Assembly (NCBI GenBank): GCA_036172665.1
Contig: JAYKNF010000013.1
Coordinates: forward strand, 744,001 to 808,000
Source of the DNA: Prosopocoilus inquinatus
Taxonomy: Eukaryota > Arthropoda > Insecta > Coleoptera > Lucanidae
DNA: 64,000 nt
Reading direction: 5' to 3'
Below, one piece after another: positions 11,801-19,677 of the stretch; position 1 is the stretch's first letter, and every line of letters begins with the position of its first letter. The notes beneath the pieces are model-generated. The model made no database searches. It was given only the letters and a program-made list of their open reading frames with translations, and was not told where the DNA came from. A program made the translations under genes and the position numbers.

Positions 11801-12871
11801 ATCCTTACATATAACGATCGAGTTATAATACCAACAGAAGAGAGAAAGAAATGTATAGAAAAGTTACATACAGGACATTTTGGACTGGTCAAATGTAAAG
11901 AAAGAGCAAAAGAGACAGTTTGGTGGCCATCCATAACTAACCACATTGAAGAAAAAGTCAAGAACTGCGAAACTTGTTTGAAGAATACTAAACCCTGCAT
12001 TGAACCGATGCTGTCATTAGAGATCCCATGGTTGCCATGGCAAAATATAGGAACGGATCTAATGGAAATAAAAGGGAAGCCTTACCTGGTTATTCAAGAA
12101 TATTACAGCTGTTGGCCAGAAGTATTTGAATTAAAGAATATAATGTCTAAGACGATTATCAACTGTTTAAAAGAAACATTTGCTAGATATGGAATTCCAC
12201 AAATTGTGAGATCGGACAATGGTAAACAGTTCGATAATACAGAATTCCGATCATTTGCTAAGGAGTACAAATTCAAATGGATTTCTAGTAGTCCACTGTA
12301 CCCCCAATCGAACGGTCAAGCGGAATCAGCAGTCAAGTTGGTAAAGCAAATATTGAAAAGAAATGAAGATCCGTATATTGGACTTTTAGCCTATAGAAAT
12401 ACGAGGCGACCGTGTGGAGCATCCCCAGCACAGTTATTGATGGGACGAATCTTGCGTGAAAATTTACCAATTCAAGACAAAATATTAAAACCGAAGTTAC
12501 CACACCATGAGAGAATAAAAGAAAATCTGAAGCAAGAGAAAGAACAGCAGAAGAAAAATTACAACAAAAGACACCGGGCAAGAGAATTAGAAGAACTCGA
12601 AGAGGGAACAAGAGTATGGATAATAACAGAAAATAGAGAAGGAATAATTACAAAGAAGAGAGAAGAACCCAGGTCATACGATGTTGAAACCGACAGCGGA
12701 GCACTCCGAAGAAATAGAAGACATTTACAAAAACTTCCAGCTGAAGTACCACCTATACCGCAGAAGAAGAAAAATGAAAAGGATGGAAGAAATCCAGAAT
12801 CACACTGGGAAGGAAGACCTAAAAGAAATATGAAAACTCCAGCTTATTTAAATGAATACAAATGTAGTTGA
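8831..12871 (+). CDS. Gypsy Gag-Pol polyprotein
   Basis: One uninterrupted frame of about 1,346 codons from an ATG in good context (AAAATGG). It encodes the retrotransposon's coat and replication enzymes. From N to C: coiled-coil start and Gag; two CCHC-like knuckles (CSRCGITPRHRTREC and CNRCKIKGHYASMC, residues about 254-290); aspartic protease (IDSGADET, about 347); reverse transcriptase (CTDFTDLNN, about 540; HADDILI, about 638); RNase H (ADSSSYGLGG, TDHKPL); integrase with an HHCC finger (HTGHFG...CETC) and the D,D,E triad (GTDL, RSDNGKQF, QSNGQAES). The residue two before the RT aspartates is His, where Tyr or Phe is usual, but both aspartates are kept. It resembles the K02A2.6-like gypsy proteins of invertebrates. 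Gag and Pol share one frame, so no frameshift is needed. Confidence 0.95.
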   Translation: MEQQQRKLEKELQELRQIVATLQVHNPSQSEQPVTSSSSTMINSLPQMQKFSFDKTDWPQWISHYERYRVVSGLNKAAEKLQITNLLLQMGPEVDKLLEKLKKPENSLTTYKETKELFDNHFVSKRNVIYERAKFNLRKQQEGEIAREFIDSLTVLAKSCEFGQLMDQLIRDRLVVGIRDHKLSEMLQLDDALTLEKAIEKIIQSETVKEQNKELREKLSRKVDRVSKGKYKTKYKERHDMLEGQASKNQNKRKCSRCGITPRHRTRECPAIKEKCNRCKIKGHYASMCKTKSVKSLSRDTDNSSEISGSDSTRSDTEVGEIKNISVVSKPWTVKLNVAGKSVRFKIDSGADETVITTNTYKQICENCKLKSTDIRLVGPGEGRQTELKVKGVVKVPVAWQGTEKIINLYVVKTSENLLGRPALETLKILQWPEMSREISQISEDNSKYLFTKEEIRKKFSSLFQGLGKLQNLEYTIKLKKNAEPVAVQSPRRVALPLLETVRKELQDMVKKGVIIEINEPTEWCSPMVVVQKRGGVRICTDFTDLNNHVVRERYLLPTVEETIGSLQDSKYFSKVDCSKGFWQIPLNQDSQKLTTFITPFGRFMYQRLPFGISSGPEIFQKALKNIFILEKLKDVLVHADDILIKGRTVAEHNENLLKVLSVLKKYKLTLNFEKCQIGLREIKYLGYCVSHEGIKPDPSSLEAVLKYPVPTNKSEVRRFLGMYTYFSKFIHNASSKARTIRELLHEKNEFTWNASHQACFENLKKEITTAPVLANYQTNRKTRVSADSSSYGLGGVLEQLQEDNTWRPVYFCSKTLSEAERRYAQIEKEALALTWISERLQQFLIGTEYLMRTDHKPLISILTCKPMNQLTARLQRFRMRLMKFTYTVEYVPGREFYTPDALSRSPLETGSNDKDIMWENEARVINSIQKEINSLLCYNNEEIGQMQNEDFALRKLKTYIIQGWPSKQNCEQCCLPYYKYRVHISLHNKILTYNDRVIIPTEERKKCIEKLHTGHFGLVKCKERAKETVWWPSITNHIEEKVKNCETCLKNTKPCIEPMLSLEIPWLPWQNIGTDLMEIKGKPYLVIQEYYSCWPEVFELKNIMSKTIINCLKETFARYGIPQIVRSDNGKQFDNTEFRSFAKEYKFKWISSSPLYPQSNGQAESAVKLVKQILKRNEDPYIGLLAYRNTRRPCGASPAQLLMGRILRENLPIQDKILKPKLPHHERIKENLKQEKEQQKKNYNKRHRARELEELEEGTRVWIITENREGIITKKREEPRSYDVETDSGALRRNRRHLQKLPAEVPPIPQKKKNEKDGRNPESHWEGRPKRNMKTPAYLNEYKCS

Positions 12872-12911
12872 AATTTAAAATGTTATTAGTATACCTACAT
12901 ACCTGGAATGT

Positions 12912-12924
12912 AAAGAAAGGGGGA
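12912..12924 (+). promoter_or_regulatory. Gypsy polypurine tract
   Basis: AAAGAAAGGGGGA directly before the 3' LTR, the usual plus-strand primer position. Confidence 0.85.
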
Positions 12925-13033
12925 TGTAGGATAAGTTGGCTTAGGGAACAACCAACAGTCAATTAATTAATAAATAGATTCGACCTATACGTACGTCATT
13001 AATTATCTAATAAGTTATTATGAACACAAAACA
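12925..13033 (+). repeat. Gypsy 3' LTR (109 bp)
   Basis: No differences from the 5' LTR were seen by eye. The CGTTG target duplication follows at 13034-13038. Confidence 0.95.
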
Positions 13034-13468
13034 CGTTGGACCAATTCGGAGTGTACATCTTCGAAAATGCTTGTCTGTATTTACTGATGCGCACATGATC
13101 TCCAACTTTAAATTTTGCAATTCTTGGATCCACAATTTTAAGGTTGCTGTAGACGGACTGTAAAATACTTTGCGCATTTCTTTGATTTATCTTGCTGGGT
13201 TTGTAACCCGTCGTACTGTGAACAGTGTTATTGTATTCTTCAATTAGCCTTGGTAATAAATTGAACCATCCGAAATTTCCTTGCATGCTAAATTCTTTCC
13301 ACATTTTTTGTTTTAGGGTTCTATTAAATCTTTCGATCGAACTTTTTAAATTAGAGTATTTATAATTGCGATGTAAGAATGATGAACATATAAAATAGCG
13401 ATAGTAAGATGTTGCTATTTTATATGTTCATCATTCTTACATCGCAATTGCGAATAAATTGGGCAAGT

Positions 13469-13580
13469 CGTTTTTGGTGTGCAGTGGGAATGTTGAGCTA
13501 CGTTTCTGCTGAAGAAGCCCCAAGCAGGGCTGAAACAGCTGTCCAGAGGCTGCTCGAGGTTCTTGCTGCAATCAAAAATG
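13469..13580 (+). ncRNA. Hammerhead ribozyme, copy i (type I)
   Basis: All conserved core positions are present: CTGAAGA (13509-13515), a 5-bp stem II (AGCCC/GGGCT, 6-nt loop), GAAA (13532-13535), a tiny palindromic stem III (ACAGCTGT) and GTC with the predicted cleavage after C13543. Stem I is long: TTTCTG pairs with CAGAGG, then TTGAGC/GCTCGA, then GCAGTGGGA/TCTTGCTGC, then the CGTTTTTG block, making a 112-nt rod. The stem II closing pair is A-U rather than the usual G-C, which could lower activity. Several differences from the other copies keep pairing through G-U wobbles. Confidence 0.75.
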
Positions 13581-13736
13581 ATTTGCACAAAATTTTTCTA
13601 AAAGATTTATTTATACTAAATAAAACTATAAAGATATTAAAATTAAAAACTATAAATAAATAAATAATTTAAATTAACAACTAACTTCCCACTCTGTACT
13701 CCTCACTGTAAAGAATAAGAAAAATTTTGTGCAAAT

Positions 13737-13848
13737 CGTTTTTGATTGCAGTGAGAACCTCGAGCAGCCTCTGGACAGCTGTTTCAGCCCTACTTGGGGC
13801 TTCTTCAGCAGAAACGTAGCTCGACATTCCCACTGCAGACCAAAAACG
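13737..13848 (-). ncRNA. Hammerhead ribozyme, copy ii (type I)
   Basis: Same core on the minus strand: CTGAAGA at 13808-13802, GAAA, palindromic stem III, predicted cleavage after the C at 13774. The stem II loop differs by one base (CAAGTA), leaving pairing intact. Confidence 0.75.
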
Positions 13849-13978
13849 ACTTGCCCAATTTATTCGCAAATGCGATGTTAGGTCAAAAAGCGATAGTAAG
13901 ATGTCGCTATTTTATATGTAAAAAATAAGAGAGTAAATTGGTAAAAATATTAAAATTTATAATGAACGCACCCAAGAT

Positions 13979-14406
13979 TCATTCATCTCGGTGGACGACG
14001 CCTCCACATCCACCTGAACTTGACACCGTTGACACGGTGGGTTTCGGTAGAGGTGGAGGCGGTACTACCGGTGAGAACACCGGCGGCGCAAAAACTCTCC
14101 TTTTCAGGAGAATTCTTTGGGGCGCCGCTACCTGATGTTCCGGCGGTCGACGGTCAGGCGTCGGCGTCGGCGTCGCCACCAACAGCGGTGTCGGTGTATA
14201 CACCGGTGAGGGTGAGATGAATGGTCGATCTCCAGCCATCGCATAATTCACGATGGCGGTCTCGCAGTTGATGAGGATCCCGTCAGGTAACTCAAAAAAG
14301 AAAATAATCAAAATGACTTCTGTAACTTATGTACCCTGTGAACCGTGAAATACAAATTAGTTTTTAGATTTTTAGATTTTACGTACGGCGTATTTGGGGA
14401 AATCAT
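13979..14406 (-). pseudogene. Polinton A Pro/Arg-rich small gene (homologue of 26193-26662)
   Basis: The main exon matches B's gene, including the core PQRILLKRRVFAPPV. An ATG-bearing first exon starts at 14406, separated by a short intron ending in TTTTTTGAG. As in B, the frame runs to TCTTGG followed by a GT donor-like sequence. The downstream acceptor is lost in the hammerhead-associated deletion. Function unknown; the short basic Pro-rich make-up would fit a DNA- or virion-associated protein, but this is inference. Confidence 0.55.
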
Positions 14407-14530
14407 CTGTAGATTGAACAACAAATTATAAAAAGTTGTTTAAAATGAAGATTTAAGTATACCTAATATATTGTTCAACATTCCCAAATTCCATTTGAAG
14501 AACAATCCATTAAACAGCAATATTCACAGA

Positions 14531-14536
14531 CATATT
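14531..14536. repeat. CATATT target-site duplication, left of Polinton B
   Basis: CATATT directly before B's terminal AGTAGTAGG; the same six bases follow B's right end at 36112-36117. Six-bp duplications are the Polinton norm. Confidence 0.95.
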
Positions 14537-14655
14537 AGTAGTAGGAATAGGCCGATTCTGGAACCACCTCCGACCTTGACCAATAAAAGTCAAGGTCAAG
14601 GTCAGAGGAGGTTCCAGAATCGGCCTATTCCTGACGTGACCTCACCATGACCTTA
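14537..14655 (+). repeat. Polinton B left terminal inverted repeat
   Basis: About 115 bp match the right end (35996-36111) in inverse. The repeat is itself a hairpin with about 33-bp arms, as at A's left end. It then continues into non-matching GACCTTGA-type DNA up to about 15000. Confidence 0.9.
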
Positions 14656-15020
14656 AACTTCAATGCCAAGACCTTGAGGTGACCTCGATCAAGGTCAAGA
14701 TTAGAGGAGGTTCCAGAATCGACCTGTTCCTAACGTAACCGAAAGGTAACTTTGAAATGAGGGTTCAAGGTTAAGATCGGAGGAGGTTCTAAAATTTGCT
14801 TTGTGCCGATGTAACTACAAGGTTAAGGATCAAGTCAGAGGAGGTTGCAAAATCTCAATGTCATTGACGTGACCTCATCATTACCTCTAAAAGCGAGGTC
14901 AGAGGAGGGTTCCAAAAATTATCTATCCTTGACGTGACCTTAACTTGACGGAGGATCCAAAAATGGTTTATCTTGAATACGACCGTAAGGTTGGAGGAGG
15001 TAGGGACCCCCACCTAAAAT
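14656..15020. repeat. Subterminal degenerate repeats of Polinton B
   Basis: Irregular copies of two blocks, GACGTGACCT and GGAGGAGGTTCCAAAAT, at 50-70 bp spacing, leading into the first promoter. Mirrored in A at 43430-43790. No reading frame. Confidence 0.65.
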
Positions 15021-15025
15021 CTTGT

Positions 15026-15060
15026 TATATAAGGTTCTTCATTTGGGAATAGATTCAGTT
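15026..15060 (+). promoter_or_regulatory. Core promoter of first Polinton gene (TATA + initiator)
   Basis: TATATAAG at 15026-15033 and the arthropod initiator TTCAGTT at 15054-15060 place the TATA box at -31 from the A at 15057. Both elements are kept in Polinton A (about 43375-43405, minus), which supports function. Confidence 0.75.
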
Positions 15061-15114
15061 GTTACAGAACTGTGAGTTGTGTTGTTAAGTTCATCACCTA
15101 CCTACATACATAAA

Positions 15115-16034
15115 AGTAAGTTTAAATCATCTTATTGTAATAATTTATAATTTGTATATTTTTATTGTATTTAACAGTGACATCTAAACAAGTGGATTTT
15201 TTCCTGAAGCAAAAGAGAAGGCACGTGAACGATCCTTTTGATGACGTACAGAAGAAAAGACTTCTGACTGAAAACGTTGACAAACCAAAAGAAGAAAAGC
15301 CGAATGAGCACGGTTTGAATATGCCCTTAGTTCGAAACGAGTTTCAATTTGAAATACTCTCCCAGCCTTACTTCACAGATGAAGATTTTCGTCAATGTGA
15401 TACTAATGAGACAGCACCTTCCGAGATTTCAGAAGCAAGAGAGGTGACTGACGTAGATCAGTTGCCACTTTTAGCTCAAAGTGTATATTTTCTAAATAAG
15501 AGCCGTACGAAGTGGATTTGTGTCGGACTGTGTACCGAAACATTTTTTGATCCGATAATACGTATTATGGGTTCCAAAAGGCAGAGCATATCGTTTTTAG
15601 AAGAGGAATGGAAAGAATTTTGTTCTTATAACTACACTTTGAAGTCGTATTTTACTGAGAAGAAAACTATTTATCCGGTAATGAAAATCAGCTCAGTAAA
15701 GGCGTCTTTCGAACGCATCGAAGGAACGAAAATACTGAAATTAGAAAAAGGAGTGGAGACATTATATATATCTTATAAAGGTCTATTGGAACTCTGGAAA
15801 TTGTGTGATATTATATTATATCGTTTAGAAGTTTTGAAACAATTGAACTATAAGTCATTCTACAGCAACATGATTCCATGCTTGAGTGTTATGGAAAGTG
15901 ATATGAAGACAAATGTTAAATCATTTCTTAATAATGAAATATCTGAGAAAGGAGCAATTACAGATGAATTAATGATGTTTGGAATTAGTAAATTAATTTT
16001 TGATATAAGTATGCATAAAGCTGTTAATATGTAA
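15115..16034 (+). CDS. First Polinton gene, unknown function, start codon split by an intron
   Basis: The reading frame has no ATG of its own. A 62-nt GT-AG intron (15116-15177; GTAAGT...TTTAACAG) joins the A at 15115 to TG at 15178, creating the initiator. The product is about 285 residues: a Lys/Arg-rich N-terminus (KQKRRH, KKRLL), a middle segment WICVGLCTETFFDP, and a helical C-terminus. No recognised domain. The intron and split start are identical in Polinton A. The core promoter lies about 60 nt upstream. The basic start and early position might suit a regulatory or DNA-binding role, but this is a guess. A candidate poly(A) signal AATAAA is at about 16087. Confidence 0.7.
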
Positions 16035-16172
16035 ATGTTATGTGATTTAATATGTATATATTTCTAGATATGACACTGTCAGTTATAAATAAAATTTTCT
16101 AAGAACACTGTTTGATCCTTTATTTAATAAACTAACGATACTTAACCAAAAAATTAAGAGAAATTTTTACGC

Positions 16173-16180
16173 TATATAAA
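16173..16180 (+). promoter_or_regulatory. TATA box upstream of the PLA2/core gene
   Basis: TATATAAA 67 nt before the ATG at 16247. No clear initiator 30 nt downstream. Confidence 0.5.
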
Positions 16181-16246
16181 GATAAGCAGTGAGTATTGAA
16201 GTAGTACACATGTAACATCGTTGACTGTTAGAAAGAAAAGCCATAA

Positions 16247-17068
16247 ATGCGACGTCGTGTCAAAACAGATTACACTGTGAGAAGCACCTTAAAACGAAAA
16301 GGTCGTGGTTTACTTAATACGTTAATTAATAAACTACCAGTAGAGTTACACTTACCAGGTTACAATTACTGCGGTCCGGGCACAAAATTAGACGTTCGAC
16401 TTAAAAGAGGAGACAGAGGTGTGAACGCGTAGGATGAGGCGTGCAAGCAACACGATATCGCGTATTCTGTAAGTAGCGATTTAGAAAAACGTCACGAAGC
16501 AGATAAAAAATTGTATCAAGCGGCAGTGAAAAGAGTGAAGAGTACAGAAGCGGGATTTGGTGAAAAAGCATCTGCGTTTTCTGTAGCCGCCTTAATGAAA
16601 GCTAAGACAAAGCTTGGAATGGGAAACGGAGTGAAGAGAAAGCGTAGTAAAAGGAAGAAGCGTGGTGGTAAATTATCATTTCGACAAGCTGTAAGGAAAG
16701 CACAACATGCAATTTCACGTAATGGTAACAAGAGTCTGTTAGAAAATGTGAAATTGGCGCAGGCTGTTTTAAAGAAGGACCACAAGAAAATAAGACCTCC
16801 ATGTCAAAGAGTGATACCAATTCCTAAGAGAGGAGGGTTTTTACCTTTAATTCCATTATTTGCGGCTTTGGGCGCAATAGGATCGCTCGGCGGCGGTGCC
16901 GCTGCAATTGCTAAGGCGGTAAACGATGCAAAAGCTGCGAAAGAGCAACTGAAAGAGGCAGAGCGACATAATCGCGCTATGGAAACAAAAGCAGTGGAAA
17001 GCGGATTCTATATAAAACCTTACAAAACCGGGTGTGGGTTATATTTACGATCCAATCCAAAAAACTGA
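16247..17068 (+). pseudogene. PLA2-like domain plus basic/hydrophobic core protein, one nonsense codon
   Basis: About 273 codons from an ATG, broken once in frame by TAG at 16430-16432. Residues about 40-75 carry a phospholipase A2-like signature: the Ca-loop-like YNYCGPGT and the catalytic-type ACKQHDIAY. This is the pattern of the viral PLA2 domains of parvovirus VP1 and adintoviruses. Then follow a Lys/Arg-rich stretch (KRKRSKRKKRGGK, about 130) and a Gly/Ala/Leu-rich hydrophobic segment (LFAALGAIGSLGGGAAA, about 205) like small virion core proteins of adintoviruses. It would sit in the particle and could help membrane passage (inference). The stop separates the Ca-loop from the catalytic His. 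Polinton A keeps only the C-terminal part. Confidence 0.75.
17059..17065 (+). promoter_or_regulatory. Candidate -1 ribosomal frameshift site (A AAA AAC)
   Basis: The heptamer A AAA AAC lies in the reading phase of the PLA2/core gene and directly precedes its TGA stop (17066-17068). A -1 slip enters the protease frame, which is open and has no ATG upstream of its conserved region. Polinton A has A AAA AAT at the same place, also a canonical slippery heptamer. No strong stem-loop was found by eye downstream. Confidence 0.6.
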
Positions 17069-17421
17069 AATATTTGCCTCGGCGACCGTTGACTAACATT
17101 GACATACTGAAATATGCTAAAATATGGAAATTACCTTTCTTTCGAGGTGCGTTTATGAGAGATACTTTACCTAAAAAGATACGGAAGCATGAAAGTGGAG
17201 TAGTGAATTTAGATAGCGATTCTGGTGAAGGAACGCATTGGGTGGCATATTATAAGAGAGGAGGAATCGTAAAATATTTTGACAGCTATGGAGATCTACA
17301 ACCTCCAGTTGAAGTAGAGAAATATCTATTGTCGAACGGATTGGGAGTTATTAATTATAATTATGAAAGGTATCAGAAACAAAATACACAAAATTGTGGA
17401 CACTTATGTCTACAGTTTTGA
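17065..17421 (+). CDS. PRO: Adenain-like cysteine protease
   Basis: Maturation protease of the Ulp1/adenain (C5) type that would cleave virion precursors. The triad is visible: His in EGTHWVAYY (about 17236), Asp in YFDSYGDLQPP (about 17280) and Cys in QNCGHLCLQF near the C-terminus (about 17395); the Gln before the NCG fits the oxyanion position. The conserved start region NIDILKYAK...FRGAFMRDTLPKK follows the PLA2/core stop by about 30 nt. There is no suitable ATG. The frame opens upstream in the -1 phase of the previous gene, so frameshift expression as a fusion is the simplest reading; an undetected splice or non-ATG start is the alternative. It ends 40 nt before the penton gene. Confidence 0.8.
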   Translation: MKYLPRRPLTNIDILKYAKIWKLPFFRGAFMRDTLPKKIRKHESGVVNLDSDSGEGTHWVAYYKRGGIVKYFDSYGDLQPPVEVEKYLLSNGLGVINYNYERYQKQNTQNCGHLCLQF

Positions 17422-17461
17422 AAGTCCTTTACAAGTTAAGTAAGAATGTAGTACTTGAAAG

Positions 17462-18196
17462 ATGGTCAACATGGAATCTTCACCCGTTGCGTGTACGTTC
17501 ACTCTTACGGGAACTGAATCAGTTTTATTTTGTGAATTGAATCCACCACTATACCTCGATGAAGACGCAACATATGAAATGTGCTTGTTAAATTTTGAAA
17601 CGTTTAATGCAATACCTAACATAGATGAAAGTAATAATTTGATACATTATGAAGAAACAGGAAAAGCGACTGTTTGGAAAACTATCGTTATACCTACAGG
17701 TACATATGAACTAGACGATATCAACCAATATCTGAAAGATTATTTTCAAAATAACAATATCCCTGATTATATAAACATTAAAGGAAATAATAATACTTTA
17801 AAGGCAACCATACACAGTTCGGTTAAGCTCGATTTTAGTAAACCAAATTCATTGGGAAAATTGTTGGGTTTTAAACCGAGAACGTTGAAAGTAAACGATA
17901 ATAACATTGGTGATTTTCCGGTGGAAATAAATAAAGTAAATGCTATAAGAATAGAATGTAATCTAACCAGTGGATCTTATAACAACGGAGAACCCGGTCA
18001 TGTTTTGTATCATTTCTTTCCAAATGTACCTCCAGGGTTTAAAATAATAGAATCCCCTCTTCAAGCTATTTATCTTCCAGTGACCGTGAACGTGATTACG
18101 AGAATAGTCATTCGACTATTAGATCAAGAGAATCGATTAGTAAATTTTAGAAACGAAGTAATTACTCTAAGACTTCATTTGAGAAGATTCACATAA
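17462..18196 (+). CDS. PX: Penton / minor capsid protein (PX)
   Basis: 244 residues, uninterrupted. It matches the Polinton/adintovirus minor capsid (single jelly-roll, penton) family: LDFSKPNSLGKLLGF in the middle, HVLYHFFPNVPPGFKIIE, then a C-terminal VNFRNEVITLRLHLRRF. It would form the five-fold vertices together with the major capsid protein encoded 260 nt downstream. The start ATG at 17462 is followed by a second in-frame ATG three codons later. Polinton A's copy has a frameshift near 41918. Confidence 0.85.
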   Translation: MVNMESSPVACTFTLTGTESVLFCELNPPLYLDEDATYEMCLLNFETFNAIPNIDESNNLIHYEETGKATVWKTIVIPTGTYELDDINQYLKDYFQNNNIPDYINIKGNNNTLKATIHSSVKLDFSKPNSLGKLLGFKPRTLKVNDNNIGDFPVEINKVNAIRIECNLTSGSYNNGEPGHVLYHFFPNVPPGFKIIESPLQAIYLPVTVNVITRIVIRLLDQENRLVNFRNEVITLRLHLRRFT

Positions 18197-18456
18197 TGAT
18201 TATTTACGATAGCAATTATTCGAAACGGAAAGAGTGTAGTAGAATTAGACGTAATGTATTATTTAAACCACGGAAACAGATACTGAACTGTTGTCGACAA
18301 AAAAAACTGAAATTGACACAGAGAAATCGAATATATTTAGAGAGTTTAGGTTATAAGGTGCTAACATAGGGGGAATTATTCTGCAGAAGAGACGTAACCG
18401 TCAAAGGGTGAACACCATCATTACACGTAAGGCAATCATCATCTAAACAGAACGAC
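18197..18456. other. Spacer between PX and PY
   Basis: A 260-bp gap, conserved in A (41280-41539). No reading frame of note; likely leader and promoter of the capsid gene, although no clear TATA box was seen. Confidence 0.4.
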
Positions 18457-19677
18457 ATGGATATTTTGGGAGTAACTGATAAAATTAAATTGGACACTTC
18501 AATAACCAGCATGGAGTTCCATTCACACTTACCATTCAGTTCATCATTTGGTAATAACGATGAAGTGCGTATCACCGTACCTGAGATCGACAATTACACC
18601 CTCCCTTGCGAAAGTTATTTGTACGTAGAGGGAAGACTGCGTTTGGTTAGTGATAATACTAAACACAGTGCGACGGCACAATTGATAAATAATCCGGTAG
18701 CTTATATGTTTAGCGAGATTAGATATCTTCTGAACGGAGTACAGGTGGATTCGGTAAGAAATGTTGGCATAACATCAACAATGAAAGGGTATTTTTCTTT
18801 TACTCGCAACGATACAGTAAAATTGGAAAATGCAGGATGGATCCAGGAGAATGATAAAATGAGCGATATACTCAACGTTAAGGGAGATTTCTCAGCAAGT
18901 GTGCCTTTAAAGACACTATTAGGTTTTGGGGAAGATTATAAAAAGATCGTCTTGAATATGAGGCAAGAATTAGTATTGATCAGAGCAAATGATGACGTTG
19001 ATGCAGTTGTGGAAACAAACAAGACGGAAAAGATTAAATTAATAATTGACAAAATTGTATGGCGTATACCTCATATTTCTGTTGGACTACGTGAACAATT
19101 GGCTTTAACGAGAGTGACAGACAGAGATGTTGAAATACAAATTCCTTTCAGAAGCTGGGAGTTGCACGAGTATCCGTCGCTCCCAACTACGACAAGTCAT
19201 TCTTGGACAGTAAAAACGGCTCCGCAGTTGGAAACGCCAAGGTACATAATCAACGGTTTTCAAACTAAGCGAAAGGGTGTCGTCGATGCAAACATGAGTC
19301 TGTTTGATGACGTTAAGTTAAAATCATTAACAGTATTTCTAAATGGCGAACGCTATCCGTACGACAATATTGAAATTGATATTTAAAATAACAAATACGC
19401 CGTTATATACGACATGTATTCCAGATTTCAGGAAAATTATTATCATCGTGAAAGCAGTCAACCCTGGTTCAATCCAAAAGGATTAGCTAGTTGCCCATTA
19501 ATAGGAATCGACTGCACTTTTCAGAGAGATGTAATGCATAAAAGTGCAGTAGAAATAAGAATTGAGTTTACAACTAAAGAAAATATTAAAGCTGATACTA
19601 TTGCTTACTGTTTAATTCTGCATGCCAAAGCGTTCTCTTATTCACCTCTCACCAAAATTGTCCGTCAGTTGATGTAA
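18457..19677 (+). pseudogene. PY: Major capsid protein (PY, double jelly-roll), one nonsense codon
   Basis: About 406 codons, interrupted once in frame by TAA at 19384-19386; at that position Polinton A has a sense codon. It starts MDILGVTDKIKLD. Conserved blocks are NNPVAYMFSEIRYLLNG, MKGYFSFTRND, VGLREQLALTR, ETPRYIINGFQTKRKG and, after the stop, QPWFNPKGLASCPLIGIDC. This is the Polinton hexon-like major capsid protein that makes the icosahedral shell. The lesion removes the last quarter, so the gene is almost certainly non-functional. Confidence 0.9.

Larger units (their letters stand above)
8615..13033 (+). mobile_element. Intact gypsy-type LTR retrotransposon
   Basis: Two 109-bp LTRs, identical by eye, flank a single gag-pol frame. 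A 5-bp target duplication CGTTG (8610-8614 and 13034-13038) is confirmed by the empty site in Polinton B's integrase. LTR ends are TGT...ACA. A primer-binding site starts with TGG at 8724 and a polypurine tract AAAGAAAGGGGGA abuts the 3' LTR. Identical LTRs, an intact frame and an intact duplication indicate a young, possibly active copy. Confidence 0.95.
8377..13375 (-). pseudogene. INT: Polinton A integrase, split by a gypsy element and truncated
   Basis: The C-terminal part (8614 down to 8377) and a middle part (13375 down to 13034) match B's integrase at 29790-30343. They are separated only by the gypsy element plus a CGTTG duplication. The visible middle part covers the region after the catalytic glutamate and the tail ends HDSWIPKRNVL. 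The N-terminal half, with the first two catalytic aspartates, is missing; it ends at the hammerhead-repeat insertion near 13375. Confidence 0.85.
13386..13923. mobile_element. Inverted pair of hammerhead-containing repeats in Polinton A
   Basis: Two copies of the ribozyme repeat face opposite ways (plus at about 13386-13605, minus at about 13710-13923), joined by about 100 bp of A+T-rich DNA. Both outer ends carry the GCGATAGTAAGATG block and CTATTTTATATG. They sit exactly where Polinton A has lost everything between mid-integrase and the Pro/Arg-rich gene, so the insertion and the deletion are probably linked. Confidence 0.75.
3005..14536 (+). mobile_element. Polinton/Maverick A, left part (carries PolB)
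   Basis: The element starts AGTAGTAGGAATAGG, the same terminus as both ends of Polinton B, and its right end is at 43889. Gene order is PolB (+), integrase (-), Pro/Arg-rich gene (-), then Polinton B inserted at 14536/14537, then the remaining genes (-) from 36112. It is a diverged sibling of B in reverse orientation. A fold-back element (3835-4878), a gypsy retrotransposon (8615-13033) and hammerhead-containing repeats (13386-13923) interrupt it. The ATPase, DUF8207-like and neighbouring genes present in B are missing, replaced by the hammerhead repeats. Confidence 0.9.

Noticed and set aside
13938..14220. Plus-strand frames of about 65 residues
   Set aside because: Antisense to the Pro/Arg-rich gene, which is supported by its homologue in Polinton B.
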